From Pseudoalteromonas sp. GCY (GTDB lineage Bacteria > Pseudomonadota > Gammaproteobacteria > Enterobacterales > Alteromonadaceae), in NCBI RefSeq assembly GCF_016695175.1, contig NZ_CP068023.1, positions 1,290,501 to 1,354,500 of the forward strand: DNA of 64,000 nt, in the 5' to 3' direction. Position 1 is the first letter of the stretch. Every line of letters begins with the position of its first letter. The position numbers and the translations under genes were made by a program. Below are positions 9,104 to 19,033 of the stretch, in pieces. The notes beneath the pieces are model-generated. The model searched no databases. It saw only the letters and a program-made list of their open reading frames with translations, and had not been told where the DNA came from.

Positions 9104-9122
9104 TCTTAATACTCACATCAAC

Positions 9123-9164
9123 GATACCGACCAAACAAAATAATTGCCTTGTTTGGCCGGTATC
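9123..9164 (+). terminator. Hairpin terminator after fimV
   Basis: A 15-bp stem with one mismatch (GATACCGACCAAACA against TGTTTGGCCGGTATC) encloses a 12-base AT-rich loop 19 bases after the fimV stop. The downstream T tract is poor, so termination may be incomplete. Confidence 0.5.
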
Positions 9165-9251
9165 ATCATCTACTTCTTAGCTTAAGCGCTTTAATTCACA
9201 TCGCCAATCGCATAAAATGTCGTTTTTGTTATGGGTTGCGATTGAAAAAGT

Positions 9252-10046
9252 ATGCGAGTAGCGTTAGGCATTGAATATAATGGTGCAAATTATAGTGGTT
9301 GGCAGAGGCAAAATCATGTCAGCAGTGTCCAAGAAGAAATAGAAAAAGCGCTATCGAATATCTGTAATCATCCCGTTGAGATAACTTGCGCGGGGCGCAC
9401 TGATGCGGGGGTTCATGCTACGGGCCAACTAGTGCATTTTGACACGGACTCTGCTCGCGATATGAGCGCCTTTACATTAGGAATGAACTCTCAGCTTCCT
9501 GACGACATTGCGGTACGATTTGCTAAAGAAGTCGACCCAGAGTTCCATGCTCGTTTTTCTGCGACAGCTCGCCGATACCGCTACGTTATTTATAATCACA
9601 CCTACAGACCGGGCATTTTACGCAGTGGCGTAACGCATTTTCACCACGAGCTTGATGTTGAAAGAATGAAAGCAGCGTGCCCTGTGATGATAGGGGAGCA
9701 AGATTTCACTTCTTTCAGGGCGGTACATTGCCAGTCTAATACGCCGTTTCGTAATATCCATCACTTAGAGGTGAAACGCATTGGCAAATACATCGTCATT
9801 GATATTAAAGCAAACGCGTTTTTACATCATATGGTGCGCAATATTACGGGTTGTTTACTTGATATAGGTGTCGGCAAGCAAGAGCCTGAGTGGATGGCGG
9901 AGCTCTTAGTTGCCAAAGATCGCACCTTAGCAAGTGCCACAGCAAAACCTAACGGATTGTATTTAGTTGATGTGGACTACCCTGAACAATGGCAAATAGA
10001 AAAGATGCCGCTTGGGCCTTTATTCTTGCCTGAGGAATTAGTGTAA
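9252..10046 (+). CDS. truA: tRNA pseudouridine(38-40) synthase
   Basis: TruA isomerises uridines 38, 39 and 40 in the anticodon arm of many tRNAs. The 264-residue length is normal. The catalytic aspartate sits in GRTDAGVHA (Asp51). The family stretches YSGWQRQ near the N-terminus and [13 protein letters not shown] in the C-terminal half are intact. It follows fimV after 148 bases and precedes accD by 134 bases, the conserved order of this cluster apart from the inserted fimV. Confidence 0.96.
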   Translation: MRVALGIEYNGANYSGWQRQNHVSSVQEEIEKALSNICNHPVEITCAGRTDAGVHATGQLVHFDTDSARDMSAFTLGMNSQLPDDIAVRFAKEVDPEFHARFSATARRYRYVIYNHTYRPGILRSGVTHFHHELDVERMKAACPVMIGEQDFTSFRAVHCQSNTPFRNIHHLEVKRIGKYIVIDIKANAFLHHMVRNITGCLLDIGVGKQEPEWMAELLVAKDRTLASATAKPNGLYLVDVDYPEQWQIEKMPLGPLFLPEELV

Positions 10047-10180
10047 CGGTCATATTTATGTAGTACCTTGTACTCTTAAGACCAGTTTTTTATATCACCT
10101 ATAGCTAAATCATGATTTAATTGGGAAAAGATGTCTGTCTTTGCTGACGGAACAGAATAAAGCACGATAGAGAGTTGCAA

Positions 10181-11056
10181 ATGAGTTGGTTAGAAAAGAT
10201 CTTACCTAAAACCACTAAATCTTCTGGTAAAAAAGAGATCCCAGAAGGGGTTTGGGCAAAGTGTACAGATTGTGATTCAATCCTATACAAAGCGGAATTA
10301 GAAAAGTCTCTAAACGTATGTCCTAAGTGTGATCATCACATGCGTATTACGGCACGTAAACGTCTTGAAAGTTTCTTAGATGATGCGGATCGTCAAGAGC
10401 TTGGCACAGAGCATGAGCCACAAGACGTATTAAAGTTTAAAGACTCTAAAAAATACTCGGATCGTATCATTCAAGCACAAAAGGCAAGCGGTGAGAAAGA
10501 CGCTTTAGTTGCAATGAAAGGCCGCGTAAAGGGTATTCCTGTTGCTGCTGTTGCTTTTGAATTTTCCTTTATGGGTGGCTCAATGGCGTCGGTTGTTGGT
10601 GCGAGATTTGTTGATGCAGTTAACGTTTGTTTAGAACATAACATGCCGTTAATTTGTTTCTCTGCATCTGGTGGTGCACGTATGCAAGAAGCACTTATGT
10701 CATTGATGCAAATGGCAAAAACAAGTGCTGCATTGGCAAAAATGAGTGATAAAGGCTTGCCATTTATCTCAGTATTGACCGATCCAACTATGGGTGGTGT
10801 TTCAGCATCATTAGCGATGCTTGGTGATATCAACGTTGCAGAGCCAAAAGCACTTATCGGTTTTGCGGGTCCACGTGTTATCGAACAAACAGTACGTGAA
10901 ACCTTACCAGATGGTTTCCAGCGCAGTGAGTTCTTATTAGAGCATGGTGCGATTGACATGATCGTCGACCGTCGTGAAATGCGTGATACGTTAGCACGCA
11001 TTTTAGCGAAGTTTATGGACTTGCCTTCCACTGAACAAGAGCATAGAGTAGCGTAA
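10181..11056 (+). CDS. accD: Acetyl-CoA carboxylase carboxyltransferase, beta subunit
   Basis: AccD is the beta subunit of the carboxyltransferase that makes malonyl-CoA for fatty-acid synthesis. The start at 10181 ([10 protein letters not shown]) matches the usual MSW start of the family; an upstream in-frame TTG is less likely. The zinc ribbon has Cys28, Cys31, Cys47 and Cys50 (CTDC...CPKC). The crotonase-like carboxyltransferase domain follows, with [10 protein letters not shown] and [10 protein letters not shown]. At 291 residues it is complete. folC starts 26 bases downstream. Confidence 0.97.
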   Translation: MSWLEKILPKTTKSSGKKEIPEGVWAKCTDCDSILYKAELEKSLNVCPKCDHHMRITARKRLESFLDDADRQELGTEHEPQDVLKFKDSKKYSDRIIQAQKASGEKDALVAMKGRVKGIPVAAVAFEFSFMGGSMASVVGARFVDAVNVCLEHNMPLICFSASGGARMQEALMSLMQMAKTSAALAKMSDKGLPFISVLTDPTMGGVSASLAMLGDINVAEPKALIGFAGPRVIEQTVRETLPDGFQRSEFLLEHGAIDMIVDRREMRDTLARILAKFMDLPSTEQEHRVA

Positions 11057-11082
11057 ATTTTTCAAATTGAGCTACTCAACTT

Positions 11083-12339
11083 ATGACGGTTAAACAGCCT
11101 AGCCAATCATCAAGCCTTGATGATTGGCTTTGTTATTTAGAAGCAATTCATCCAGCCACCATTGAAATGGGACTTGAGCGTGTAGCGCAAGTTGCCGAGC
11201 AAGCCGGATTACTTGAGCCTTTCAGTAAAATTATTCTAATTGGTGGTACCAATGGTAAAGGCACAACAGCGAGATGTTTGGAGTCGTTGTTGCTGGCACA
11301 AGGATTGTCGGTTGGCACCTACGCTTCACCACATTTAGTACGCTACAACGAGCGTGTTCGAGTGAATGGGGCAGAGCTTGAAGACCAGTATCATATCGAT
11401 GCATTTAAATTCCTCGACGACACCCGCAAAGACACTCAGCTAACTTATTTTGAGTTTGGTACGCTTGGCGCGTTAAGTATTTTCAAGCGCTGTAAGGTTG
11501 ATTATATTTTGCTTGAAGTTGGTTTAGGCGGGCGGTTTGATGCGACAAATATAGTCTCGCCATTTGCCTCTGTTATCACGACTGTCGACTTAGATCATAA
11601 AGAGTATCTGGGTGATACTAGAGAACTGGTAGGTTATGACAAAGCTGGCATTTTCCGCAGTGGTAAGCCTGCAATCGTTGGTGATTTAAATATTCCACAT
11701 ACGGTTACAGACTATGGCGACGAAATTGCCGCAGATATGGTGTTATCAAAACGAGATTTTTATTTTACCCCGTTAGATTCTCAGTTTAGATGGCAATATC
11801 TTGATTTTGATTGGCACTTCGACAAACCAGCCATTCCAGCACAAAATGCTGCGACAGCGTTAACGGTTTTAGCTAAACTTGAGTTGCTACCTAGCTATGA
11901 TGCAGTGAAAGCTTGTTTGGCAAATTTGCAGGTAGAAGGTCGCTTTCAGCAACTCAATACCACGCCGTTAGTGTATACAGATGTTGCTCATAATCCAGAA
12001 TCTGCAAGATATTTGGCAACTAAGTTACAAGAACTCAAGCAAAAAGGGTTTAAAATTCATGCCTTAGTCGCTATGCTTGCGGATAAAGACAAAGCCAGTG
12101 TGCTGAAAGAAGTCACCCAATATGTAGATAGCTGGAGTTTAGCTTCACTTTCTGGGCCTCGCGGAGAGCGTGCGGAAAACCTTAAACCATTGCTTGACTC
12201 AAGTTGCAATGTCACCTTATTCGATAGCGTTACAGCAGCACTTGATACTCAGCTCGATACGCTTGCAAGCGAGCAGGTACTAGTGATATTTGGTTCGTTC
12301 TTTACCGTTGCTGAGGCAATGGAGTACTGGCGAAAGTAG
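11083..12339 (+). CDS. folC: Dihydrofolate synthase / folylpolyglutamate synthase
   Basis: The bifunctional FolC adds glutamate to dihydropteroate and to tetrahydrofolates with ATP. The 418-residue protein carries the P-loop GGTNGKGTT (about residues 54-62), the substrate loop YASPHLVRYNERV, LLEVGLGGRFDATN, and the C-terminal Mur-ligase-type domain beginning near VEGRFQQ and DVAHNPES. It lies between accD and dedD, as in E. coli, probably in one transcript. No strong ribosome site precedes the ATG, so translation may depend on upstream ribosomes. Confidence 0.95.
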   Translation: MTVKQPSQSSSLDDWLCYLEAIHPATIEMGLERVAQVAEQAGLLEPFSKIILIGGTNGKGTTARCLESLLLAQGLSVGTYASPHLVRYNERVRVNGAELEDQYHIDAFKFLDDTRKDTQLTYFEFGTLGALSIFKRCKVDYILLEVGLGGRFDATNIVSPFASVITTVDLDHKEYLGDTRELVGYDKAGIFRSGKPAIVGDLNIPHTVTDYGDEIAADMVLSKRDFYFTPLDSQFRWQYLDFDWHFDKPAIPAQNAATALTVLAKLELLPSYDAVKACLANLQVEGRFQQLNTTPLVYTDVAHNPESARYLATKLQELKQKGFKIHALVAMLADKDKASVLKEVTQYVDSWSLASLSGPRGERAENLKPLLDSSCNVTLFDSVTAALDTQLDTLASEQVLVIFGSFFTVAEAMEYWRK

Positions 12340-12374
12340 TTATAGATGATTAATGTAAAGTAGAGAGTAAAGTT

Positions 12375-13001
12375 GTGAACTCAGTATTTATAAATCGCCT
12401 TGTTGGAACAAGTATCGTCGTCGTAGCTGCGGTGATCTTTATTCCTAATATCCTTGATGGTGAAAAGGTCCACTACAAGGAAGGATTTCAAGCGATCCCT
12501 GAAAGACCTGAGTTCAAAACCATTGATCTGCAAGAAAAAGTGGATGCGCAAGCCAAGCTTGCGCCAGAGTTGCCCTCTGAGCCATTGGAAGATATTGACG
12601 CTGATGATGCAAAACTAGAGGGCACAGAAGAGACAACGCTAGCCAACACGCAGCAATCAGATACGTCATCTACACAAGTTGAGGCAAAACCCGTCGCAAC
12701 GACCGACAAAGTTGAGGTGGCGAAATTAACACGTCCTGAGACTGCTAACTTTTCAAAAATGGCCTATGTTATTCAGCTTGGTAGCTTTTCGCATAAGTCG
12801 AACGTTGATGCACTGACGAAAAAGCTCGCAGATAATGGCTTTAAAACTTTTACTAAACCCGTTAAAACGCCTAATGGTACACTGACAAAAGTGTTTGTCG
12901 GACCAGATTTAAATAAAGCAGAACTTGAAGCTAAGTTACCAGAATTAAAGAAATTAACTAAGTTAAATGGTCGTTTGACACAATTTGAAGTGACAAAATG
13001 A
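12375..13001 (+). CDS. dedD: SPOR-domain cell division protein DedD
   Basis: The 208-residue protein starts with GTG. It has one N-terminal membrane segment (about residues 9-25), a long acidic and polar linker, and a C-terminal SPOR domain (about 130-208) that begins YVIQLGSFSHKSNVDAL and ends RLTQFEVTK. SPOR domains bind denuded peptidoglycan at the septum; DedD takes part in constriction. The synteny folC-dedD-cvpA-purF supports the name. A short hairpin (TGGCAT/ATGCCA, 13004-13019) follows the stop. Confidence 0.9.
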   Translation: MNSVFINRLVGTSIVVVAAVIFIPNILDGEKVHYKEGFQAIPERPEFKTIDLQEKVDAQAKLAPELPSEPLEDIDADDAKLEGTEETTLANTQQSDTSSTQVEAKPVATTDKVEVAKLTRPETANFSKMAYVIQLGSFSHKSNVDALTKKLADNGFKTFTKPVKTPNGTLTKVFVGPDLNKAELEAKLPELKKLTKLNGRLTQFEVTK

Positions 13002-13062
13002 TCTGGCATTTAGATGCCAAACCTTTTAGAATGCGCCCCACATTAACGACTTATTGGTTACT

Positions 13063-13557
13063 ATGATCTGGGTTGATTACGCCATTCTTGGTATTGTTGG
13101 TTTATCGACTATCTTTGGCTTGCTTCGAGGCTTTGTCAAAGAAGCGATGTCACTTGTCGTATGGATCGGCGCTTTTTTCATCTCTAGTATTTTTTACCAA
13201 TATCTCGCAACCTTCCTAACATTCATTTCAGAACCCCTTTTAAGAAATGCAGCCGCAATAGCCATACTCTTTTTTGCGACCTTGATGTTAGGTGGGCTTG
13301 TTAATTATGTCTTGAGTGAATTGGTTCAAAGAACTGGGCTCTCAGGCACCGATAGGATCTTTGGGATTGTATTCGGTGGACTTCGAGGTGTGTTGGTCGT
13401 TAGCGCCTTACTCTTTTTCCTTGATGCGTTTACCAGTGCACCAGACACGCAGTGGTGGAAAACATCAAACTTAATTCCTGAATTTGGCTTTGTGATAGAG
13501 TGGTTTTTTTCCTATCTTGAACATAACTCAAGCTTTTTAGATTCAGTAAACCGTTAA
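13063..13557 (+). CDS. cvpA: CvpA family inner-membrane protein
   Basis: CvpA is a four-helix inner-membrane protein, named for colicin V production and linked to envelope stress tolerance. I start at the ATG at 13063 ([10 protein letters not shown]), which aligns with the E. coli start MVWIDYAI; an in-frame TTG nine bases earlier is possible. The 164 residues include hydrophobic segments at about 4-22, 28-46, 63-83 and 104-124. The family stretch [12 protein letters not shown] is present. purF starts 18 bases later, so the two are almost certainly cotranscribed. Confidence 0.93.
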   Translation: MIWVDYAILGIVGLSTIFGLLRGFVKEAMSLVVWIGAFFISSIFYQYLATFLTFISEPLLRNAAAIAILFFATLMLGGLVNYVLSELVQRTGLSGTDRIFGIVFGGLRGVLVVSALLFFLDAFTSAPDTQWWKTSNLIPEFGFVIEWFFSYLEHNSSFLDSVNR

Positions 13558-13575
13558 TCGGCGAGGAAATTTTTA

Positions 13576-15108
13576 ATGTGTGGTATCGTTGGGATAGTCG
13601 GAACATCTCCTGTTAATCAGGCGATTTATGACGGCTTAACTGTTTTGCAACACCGCGGCCAAGATGCGGCTGGCATTATTACCATTGACAACAATACGTT
13701 TAGCTTACGAAAAGCAAACGGTCTAGTGAAAGACGTATTTCATACAAGACACATGAAACGCCTACAGGGCAACATTGGTCTTGGTCACGTACGTTATCCT
13801 ACTGCTGGTTCTTCAAGCTCAGCAGAAGCTCAACCTTTCTACGTAAACTCTCCATTTGGTATTGCCCTTGCGCACAACGGCAACTTAACCAATGCAGAAA
13901 AATTAAAAGAGCGTTTGTTTACTCAAGCGCGTCGTCACGTTAATACTACGTCTGATTCAGAGATCCTGCTGAACATCTTAGCTCACGAGCTTGGCAAAAC
14001 AGACAAGATGAAATTAGACGCGGAAGACATGTTTACGGCAGTAACTGAGGTTGTGTCTATTGTTTCTGGTGGTTACGCGAGTATCGCGATGATCATTGGC
14101 CATGGTATTTTGGCATTTAGAGACCCTCACGGTATTCGTCCGCTTGTTTTCGGTAAGAAAGAAACTGAGCGTGGCATGGAATACATGTTCGCTTCAGAGA
14201 GTGTTGCATTGGCAACGGATGGCTTTGAGTTTGTGCGAGATGTTGCACCTGGTGAAGCTATTTACGTAACCGAAAAAGGTGAGTTTTTCTCTCAGATCTG
14301 CGCTGCTAAAACGACGCTTGCACCTTGTATCTTCGAGTTTGTATATTTTGCTCGTCCAGATTCAAACATTGATAAAATGTCTGTTTATGCGACTCGCGTG
14401 AATATGGGTACCAAGCTCGGTGAGAAAATCGCAACTGAGTGGGGCGATAAAGATATCGACGTAGTTATCCCAATCCCTGAAACATCATGTGATATCGCAC
14501 TTGAAATTGCTTCCGTGCTAGGGCTTCCTTATCGTCAAGGGTTTGTTAAAAATCGCTACATTGGCCGTACTTTTATTATGCCGGGCCAAGAGATGCGTAA
14601 GAAGTCTGTACGCCGTAAACTTAACGCGATTGACCGAGAGTTTGCTGGTAAGAACGTGCTACTTGTCGATGATTCTATTGTGCGAGGCACTACATCAGCG
14701 CAAATCGTTGAGATGGCGCGTGAAGCGGGTGCAAAGAACGTGTACTTTGCATCAGCAGCACCAGAGGTAAGATTCCCGAACGTATATGGCATCGATATGC
14801 CTTCTGCATCAGAGCTAATCGCTCATGGTCGTGAAGTGGAAGATATCAATGCAAGTATTGGCTCGGACGGTTTGATCTACCAATCGCTAAGTGATTTGAT
14901 TGCAGCCGTAGGTCAAGAAAATCCAGAGATCGCTCGCTTTGAGACTTCGGTATTTGATGGTCAATACATCACAGGTGATGTTGACCAAAACTACCTCAAC
15001 CATATTGATGAGCTACGCAACGATTCGGCAAAGTCTAATCGTGAAGCTGCGATGTCTGCAAGCCTTGAGCTACATAATCAAGAAGCGGAAAGCGCCGAAA
15101 GCGATTAA
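13576..15108 (+). CDS. purF: Amidophosphoribosyltransferase
   Basis: PurF makes 5-phosphoribosylamine from PRPP and glutamine, the first committed step of purine synthesis. The N-terminal nucleophile is Cys2 (MCGIVGIVG), exposed after removal of Met1. The Ntn glutaminase domain covers about residues 2-240. The phosphoribosyltransferase domain carries the PRPP loop [16 protein letters not shown]. At 510 residues it is complete. GAGGAA precedes the ATG. A strong terminator follows, marking the end of this long run. Confidence 0.97.
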   Translation: MCGIVGIVGTSPVNQAIYDGLTVLQHRGQDAAGIITIDNNTFSLRKANGLVKDVFHTRHMKRLQGNIGLGHVRYPTAGSSSSAEAQPFYVNSPFGIALAHNGNLTNAEKLKERLFTQARRHVNTTSDSEILLNILAHELGKTDKMKLDAEDMFTAVTEVVSIVSGGYASIAMIIGHGILAFRDPHGIRPLVFGKKETERGMEYMFASESVALATDGFEFVRDVAPGEAIYVTEKGEFFSQICAAKTTLAPCIFEFVYFARPDSNIDKMSVYATRVNMGTKLGEKIATEWGDKDIDVVIPIPETSCDIALEIASVLGLPYRQGFVKNRYIGRTFIMPGQEMRKKSVRRKLNAIDREFAGKNVLLVDDSIVRGTTSAQIVEMAREAGAKNVYFASAAPEVRFPNVYGIDMPSASELIAHGREVEDINASIGSDGLIYQSLSDLIAAVGQENPEIARFETSVFDGQYITGDVDQNYLNHIDELRNDSAKSNREAAMSASLELHNQEAESAESD

Positions 15109-15139
15109 ACTATTTGATGATGTGAATAAGCATTATGAT

Positions 15140-15169
15140 AAAAAACCCAAGTTTAACTTGGGTTTTTTA
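15140..15169. terminator. Bidirectional terminator between purF and the minus-strand mipA-like gene
   Basis: CCCAAGTT and AACTTGGG (15146-15162) form a near-perfect stem flanked by A6 on the left and T6 on the right. It therefore works as an intrinsic terminator for purF and, read in reverse, for the converging gene that ends at 15194. Confidence 0.9.
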
Positions 15170-15193
15170 TTTAATTTTAACTCAGGCAACAGC

Positions 15194-15979
15194 CTAAAAT
15201 TGATAGACTAGGCCAACATAAGCGAGGTCACTGGTGTCTCTGTCTAGCAAAGGACTATTGGCAATAACATCATCGAGCTTGGTTCGTGTTATCCCACCAA
15301 CCAAACTGAGTTGTGTTTTTAACTGATAATGTGCGGTAAACCCCGCCGAATAGTTCACGGCGTCATCAACAGTTAAATAGCCCACTCGACCACGGCTTAT
15401 ATCGATGTTTTTCCCGCTCACCCCGTAAATATAATTGACGTAATCAGATTGCTGCCATTCTACGTTACCTACTGCCGAGATTTTAAATCCTCGACCATCG
15501 TTGTACAGTGGGATTGATACCGAAAAAGTAGCCGTGGTTGAATCTGAGTTATCGGAAATATCACTGTGACCAGTGAGCGTAAACCACAGATAGGTGACGC
15601 CATAGTTAACGGTAACATCGCCATCCGGTGCGTCATATCCTTCAAAAACCTCGTCCTCGGATTTCGCATCTCGGAACACACCGTCATAGCCGTCTTGACG
15701 ATAGCCCAATCCGGAGTAGACAGATAAATCTTCGGTAATAGGAAAGCGATAGCCAATTAAGCTGTCTTTGTTGATAAACCAGTTTCCTTTTTGGATATCG
15801 ATAATGGGAATTGAAATCAGCTCACTTTCAATGCCTTTCCACGGCAAATCTGCAGCGGCTGCCCCTCCTCCTAGACGAACTTGCCATTCGTCAGATGACG
15901 TTTCAATGGCGTGGCTACAAGAAGCAAAAGCGAGAGTGAAGATGGCAGCAGACGTAAGTACTGACTTGATGAGATACAT
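15194..15979 (-). CDS. MipA/OmpV family outer-membrane protein
   Basis: The 261-residue protein has a signal peptide (about 1-24, ending SHA), alternating polar and aromatic strands of a beta-barrel, and the terminal aromatic signature VYQF of outer-membrane proteins. The C-terminal stretch NSPLLDRDTSDLAYVGLVY resembles MipA/OmpV proteins, which were first described as scaffolds for MltA and PBP1B and later as small barrels with varied roles. A ribosome site (AAGGAAT) precedes the start. The family call rests on pattern; the exact function is unknown. Confidence 0.75.
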   Translation of the reverse strand: MYLIKSVLTSAAIFTLAFASCSHAIETSSDEWQVRLGGGAAAADLPWKGIESELISIPIIDIQKGNWFINKDSLIGYRFPITEDLSVYSGLGYRQDGYDGVFRDAKSEDEVFEGYDAPDGDVTVNYGVTYLWFTLTGHSDISDNSDSTTATFSVSIPLYNDGRGFKISAVGNVEWQQSDYVNYIYGVSGKNIDISRGRVGYLTVDDAVNYSAGFTAHYQLKTQLSLVGGITRTKLDDVIANSPLLDRDTSDLAYVGLVYQF

Positions 15980-16124
15980 ACAGAATTCCTTTCTTAGGTT
16001 AAAGGTTGCGAGAATTTAGAATGTAAGAAGTTTGTTACAAGATTTGGGAAAGTGCTGTTAGAAAGTGTAATAAATTGTCGGGAAGCGTTGTCTGGTGTGT
16101 TAGGAGTTATGCGCCACATTTCCT

Positions 16125-16172
16125 ATCTATTCGCTATTTCTATGGTTGTTTGCATAAAAGTAGCGAATAGAT
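16125..16172. repeat. Perfect 12-bp inverted repeat between barA and the mipA-like gene
   Basis: ATCTATTCGCTA (16125-16136) and TAGCGAATAGAT (16161-16172) are perfect complements 24 bases apart, 18 bases beyond the barA stop. No T tract follows on either strand. It could be the 3' hairpin of barA mRNA or a protein site in front of the mipA-like gene. Confidence 0.6.
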
Positions 16173-16189
16173 GAGTGTGAACATAAAGA

Positions 16190-18955
16190 TCAGTTGGATT
16201 GTGCGGGCTCGGAATCAGAAAGCAATAAAGTGAGTCCATCAACCAGCTCAAATAGCTCAGGCTCGATATCACTGAGTGGTTTTTCTTGTTTTAATCCGGT
16301 TTCAATGGTTTCAGCCAATTTCTTCAGGGTTGGTACGCCAGTGTAACAACATGCCCCGTGAAACTTATGCACTACCTTGAGCAGTGTTGGGAGATCCTCT
16401 GCGTCTTGTGCAGACTCCAACTGCTGCAACGTTTCGGGCACGCTAGAAAGCAGCATGTTAAGCATTTCCAATGCTAAATCAGGTTTATTACCCGCACGCT
16501 GTAACGCTAACCCCCAATCTAACATTTGGCTGTTAAATGGCGGCACACTGTGCTGATGACTCTCAATATTTTTTTGTCTCGCGACTGGTGAAGATGCGCT
16601 ATGGTCGCAAATAATTTGCTTGAGCATATCTTCATCTATGGGTTTAGTCATGTAGTTACTAAAGCCATCTTTAAGCAATTGCTCTTTTTCGCCAGCAAGC
16701 GCATGAGCGGTCACAGCGATGATGGGCGTATCCTCGTTCAAGGATGAGTCTCTAATGCTTTTACAGGCGCTTATGCCATCCATGATAGGCATTTGAATAT
16801 CCATAAATATGAGGTCGTATTTTCTAGACTTGCATAAACTGACTGCCTGAGCACCATTATGCGCTGTATCTATTGCCTCTACTTGCTCATCTAACAAAGT
16901 ACAGATCAACTTTAAGTTAGCATCGTTATCGTCCGCAACGAGCACTTTAAGTGGCAGACTTGTGGCTTCTATTTCGTTGGCACTCATGTCTGGGTGGTCT
17001 AAACGATAAGGGGCTGCAAGCATTTCACATAGTTTTCTGTGATTAAGCGGTTTGCTTAAACAAGCGTCTGCGCCACTGCCAATAAGCGCCTCACGCATAT
17101 TATGAGACACGGTATTAACCATCAAATATAGATAGTCTGCGGAACCACGAGCTTGCTTGATGTAACTCTTAACCGTTTGCATTTGGTCAACACTTGCCAT
17201 AGAGCCGATTAAGCAAATATCGTAATTAAAATCCTGCGCTAAAGCAGTATCAAATTCCTCTTCGGTGAGGCAGCGTGTTACCTGCATGTCCCACGCCTGT
17301 AACTGAGCTATAACTGCATAATGAGTATGCTCTTGTGGTTCAAAGTAAATGACGCGTTTGTTTTCCAGCGGCTTACTCGGTAAGTCATCGTTGTAGAGTC
17401 GGTTTGGCAGGGCAAAGACGGCATTAAATGAGAAACAGGTACCATTCCCAGGTGCCGAGTTCAGAGTGATACGGCCATTCATCGCCTCAACAATATGCTT
17501 AGTGATGATAAGACCTAGGCCTGTGCCGCCAAATTTACGGGTGATACTGGTATCGGCTTGAGCAAACGGCGTAAATAGCGCGTCTTGCTTATCCTGCGCA
17601 ATACCGACCCCAGTATCGCTGACAGACACTAACAAAGAGGATTGAGATTCATCCATCAAGCGATGGTTAATATCCACTTTGACTGAGCCTTTCTCCGTGA
17701 ACTTGATGGCATTACTAATTAGATTGGTCAATACCTGTTTAAATCGCGTAGGGTCGCCAATTAAGTTGTCGGGCACCTGGCGATTAACAGAAATCGAAAA
17801 CTCTAGCTGTTTGTCGTGGGCACTTGGCGCTAATAAGGTCATGACCTCATTAACGGCGTCGCGTAATTCAAACTGGATATTCTCCAGCTCCATAGCACCG
17901 GCTTCTAGTTTTGAGAAATCCAAGATGTCACTAATGATGGTAAGCAGGCTATTTGCGGATAGCTCTATGGTATCTAAATAATCTTTTTGGTGTTTATTTA
18001 ATGGTGTTTTATAAAGTTGACGAGTAAAGCCTATGACCCCGTTGAGCGGCGTTCTAAGTTCGTGACTCATCTTAGCCAAGAAATCCGATTTTACGCGGTT
18101 AGCGTCTTGTGCTTCTTTTTTGGCAATATTGAGCTGAATATTCTGCGTTTCATACTGCTCTAGGGTTTCGCGATAATCACTAGTTGCCTGATCAATGTGC
18201 TTTTGCATTTCGTCTTTTTGATTGGCCATCTTTCTGCCAATAACAATCAAACCTTGGCGTAATAGCTCAAATTCCCCCCGCATCGGCTCATTGATAGCGA
18301 TGTCTTGTTTACCTTCGTTGAGTTTGTCTGTGGCCAAAATCAAACTGGCAATCGGTTTGGTCAGCATACGTGATAATCGCATGGCCAACATAACACTAAG
18401 TAAAAAGGAGAAAATAATAACAATAGCACTCAAGATCAGCGCGCGCTGCTGCGATATCAACGCTTGGTCTTTACTGATCTCTACAACTAAAACTGCGAGC
18501 GTAGCTGGCTCTGCACTATGCCAATCGGTTTTTTTGGCTAAATGGTTTTTAACTGGTGAATAAAACACAAAGGTATTTTTTAGTGTAGTAACTTCGGTGA
18601 TTTGTAGCTTTTGCACTTCACCAAAATAATGTAATTTGTCGAATTCACTATGATAATTACTGGTAAGAATAAGCTGATTTTGGTTATCAAACAGCGCGAT
18701 ACTTTTTACCAGTGGTGCGTGTTTATTATGTGCCTGGCTTAAAATGCGGTGTAAATGCGCTTTATCTTGTTTTTCTATTGGGTATTCTACTGACATGGCC
18801 AGAGAATCTGCAATGCGATTTCCCTGACTTATCAGAATTTCCTCAAGCTCTACGTAGCGATTTATAGTAAAATAACCACCAAGTAGCAAGCCAACCAAAA
18901 GGGTTGGCAAAAGAGTGAGTAGTAAAATACTGTCACGCAGGTTTAATTTTGTCAT
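16190..18955 (-). CDS. barA: Hybrid sensor histidine kinase BarA
   Basis: The 921-residue protein matches BarA, which phosphorylates UvrY/GacA to switch on CsrB-type small RNAs. Order of parts: membrane segment about 10-28, periplasmic loop to about 170, second membrane segment about 172-190, HAMP (about 190-243), HisKA with phospho-acceptor His298 in FLAKMSHELRTPLNG, HATPase with DTGVGIA and GGTGLGL, a degenerate receiver (about 533-650), a full receiver with Asp719 in LIFMDIQMPIMDG, and a C-terminal HPt domain with His863 in VVHKFHGACC. It is transcribed divergently from rlmD, as barA and rumA/rlmD are in E. coli. Confidence 0.94.
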   Translation of the reverse strand: MTKLNLRDSILLLTLLPTLLVGLLLGGYFTINRYVELEEILISQGNRIADSLAMSVEYPIEKQDKAHLHRILSQAHNKHAPLVKSIALFDNQNQLILTSNYHSEFDKLHYFGEVQKLQITEVTTLKNTFVFYSPVKNHLAKKTDWHSAEPATLAVLVVEISKDQALISQQRALILSAIVIIFSFLLSVMLAMRLSRMLTKPIASLILATDKLNEGKQDIAINEPMRGEFELLRQGLIVIGRKMANQKDEMQKHIDQATSDYRETLEQYETQNIQLNIAKKEAQDANRVKSDFLAKMSHELRTPLNGVIGFTRQLYKTPLNKHQKDYLDTIELSANSLLTIISDILDFSKLEAGAMELENIQFELRDAVNEVMTLLAPSAHDKQLEFSISVNRQVPDNLIGDPTRFKQVLTNLISNAIKFTEKGSVKVDINHRLMDESQSSLLVSVSDTGVGIAQDKQDALFTPFAQADTSITRKFGGTGLGLIITKHIVEAMNGRITLNSAPGNGTCFSFNAVFALPNRLYNDDLPSKPLENKRVIYFEPQEHTHYAVIAQLQAWDMQVTRCLTEEEFDTALAQDFNYDICLIGSMASVDQMQTVKSYIKQARGSADYLYLMVNTVSHNMREALIGSGADACLSKPLNHRKLCEMLAAPYRLDHPDMSANEIEATSLPLKVLVADDNDANLKLICTLLDEQVEAIDTAHNGAQAVSLCKSRKYDLIFMDIQMPIMDGISACKSIRDSSLNEDTPIIAVTAHALAGEKEQLLKDGFSNYMTKPIDEDMLKQIICDHSASSPVARQKNIESHQHSVPPFNSQMLDWGLALQRAGNKPDLALEMLNMLLSSVPETLQQLESAQDAEDLPTLLKVVHKFHGACCYTGVPTLKKLAETIETGLKQEKPLSDIEPELFELVDGLTLLLSDSEPAQSN

Positions 18956-19033
18956 AGGGTCAAAAAAGTGCAGAGAAATCTGTAACTAAGATTATCTTTT
19001 ACCGACGTGATAAGCAAACAAATGAGGAACCCA

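Noticed and set aside
10471..11031. 186-residue minus-strand open frame opposite accD
   Set aside because: Shadow of the accD coding sequence; accD motifs and synteny are decisive.
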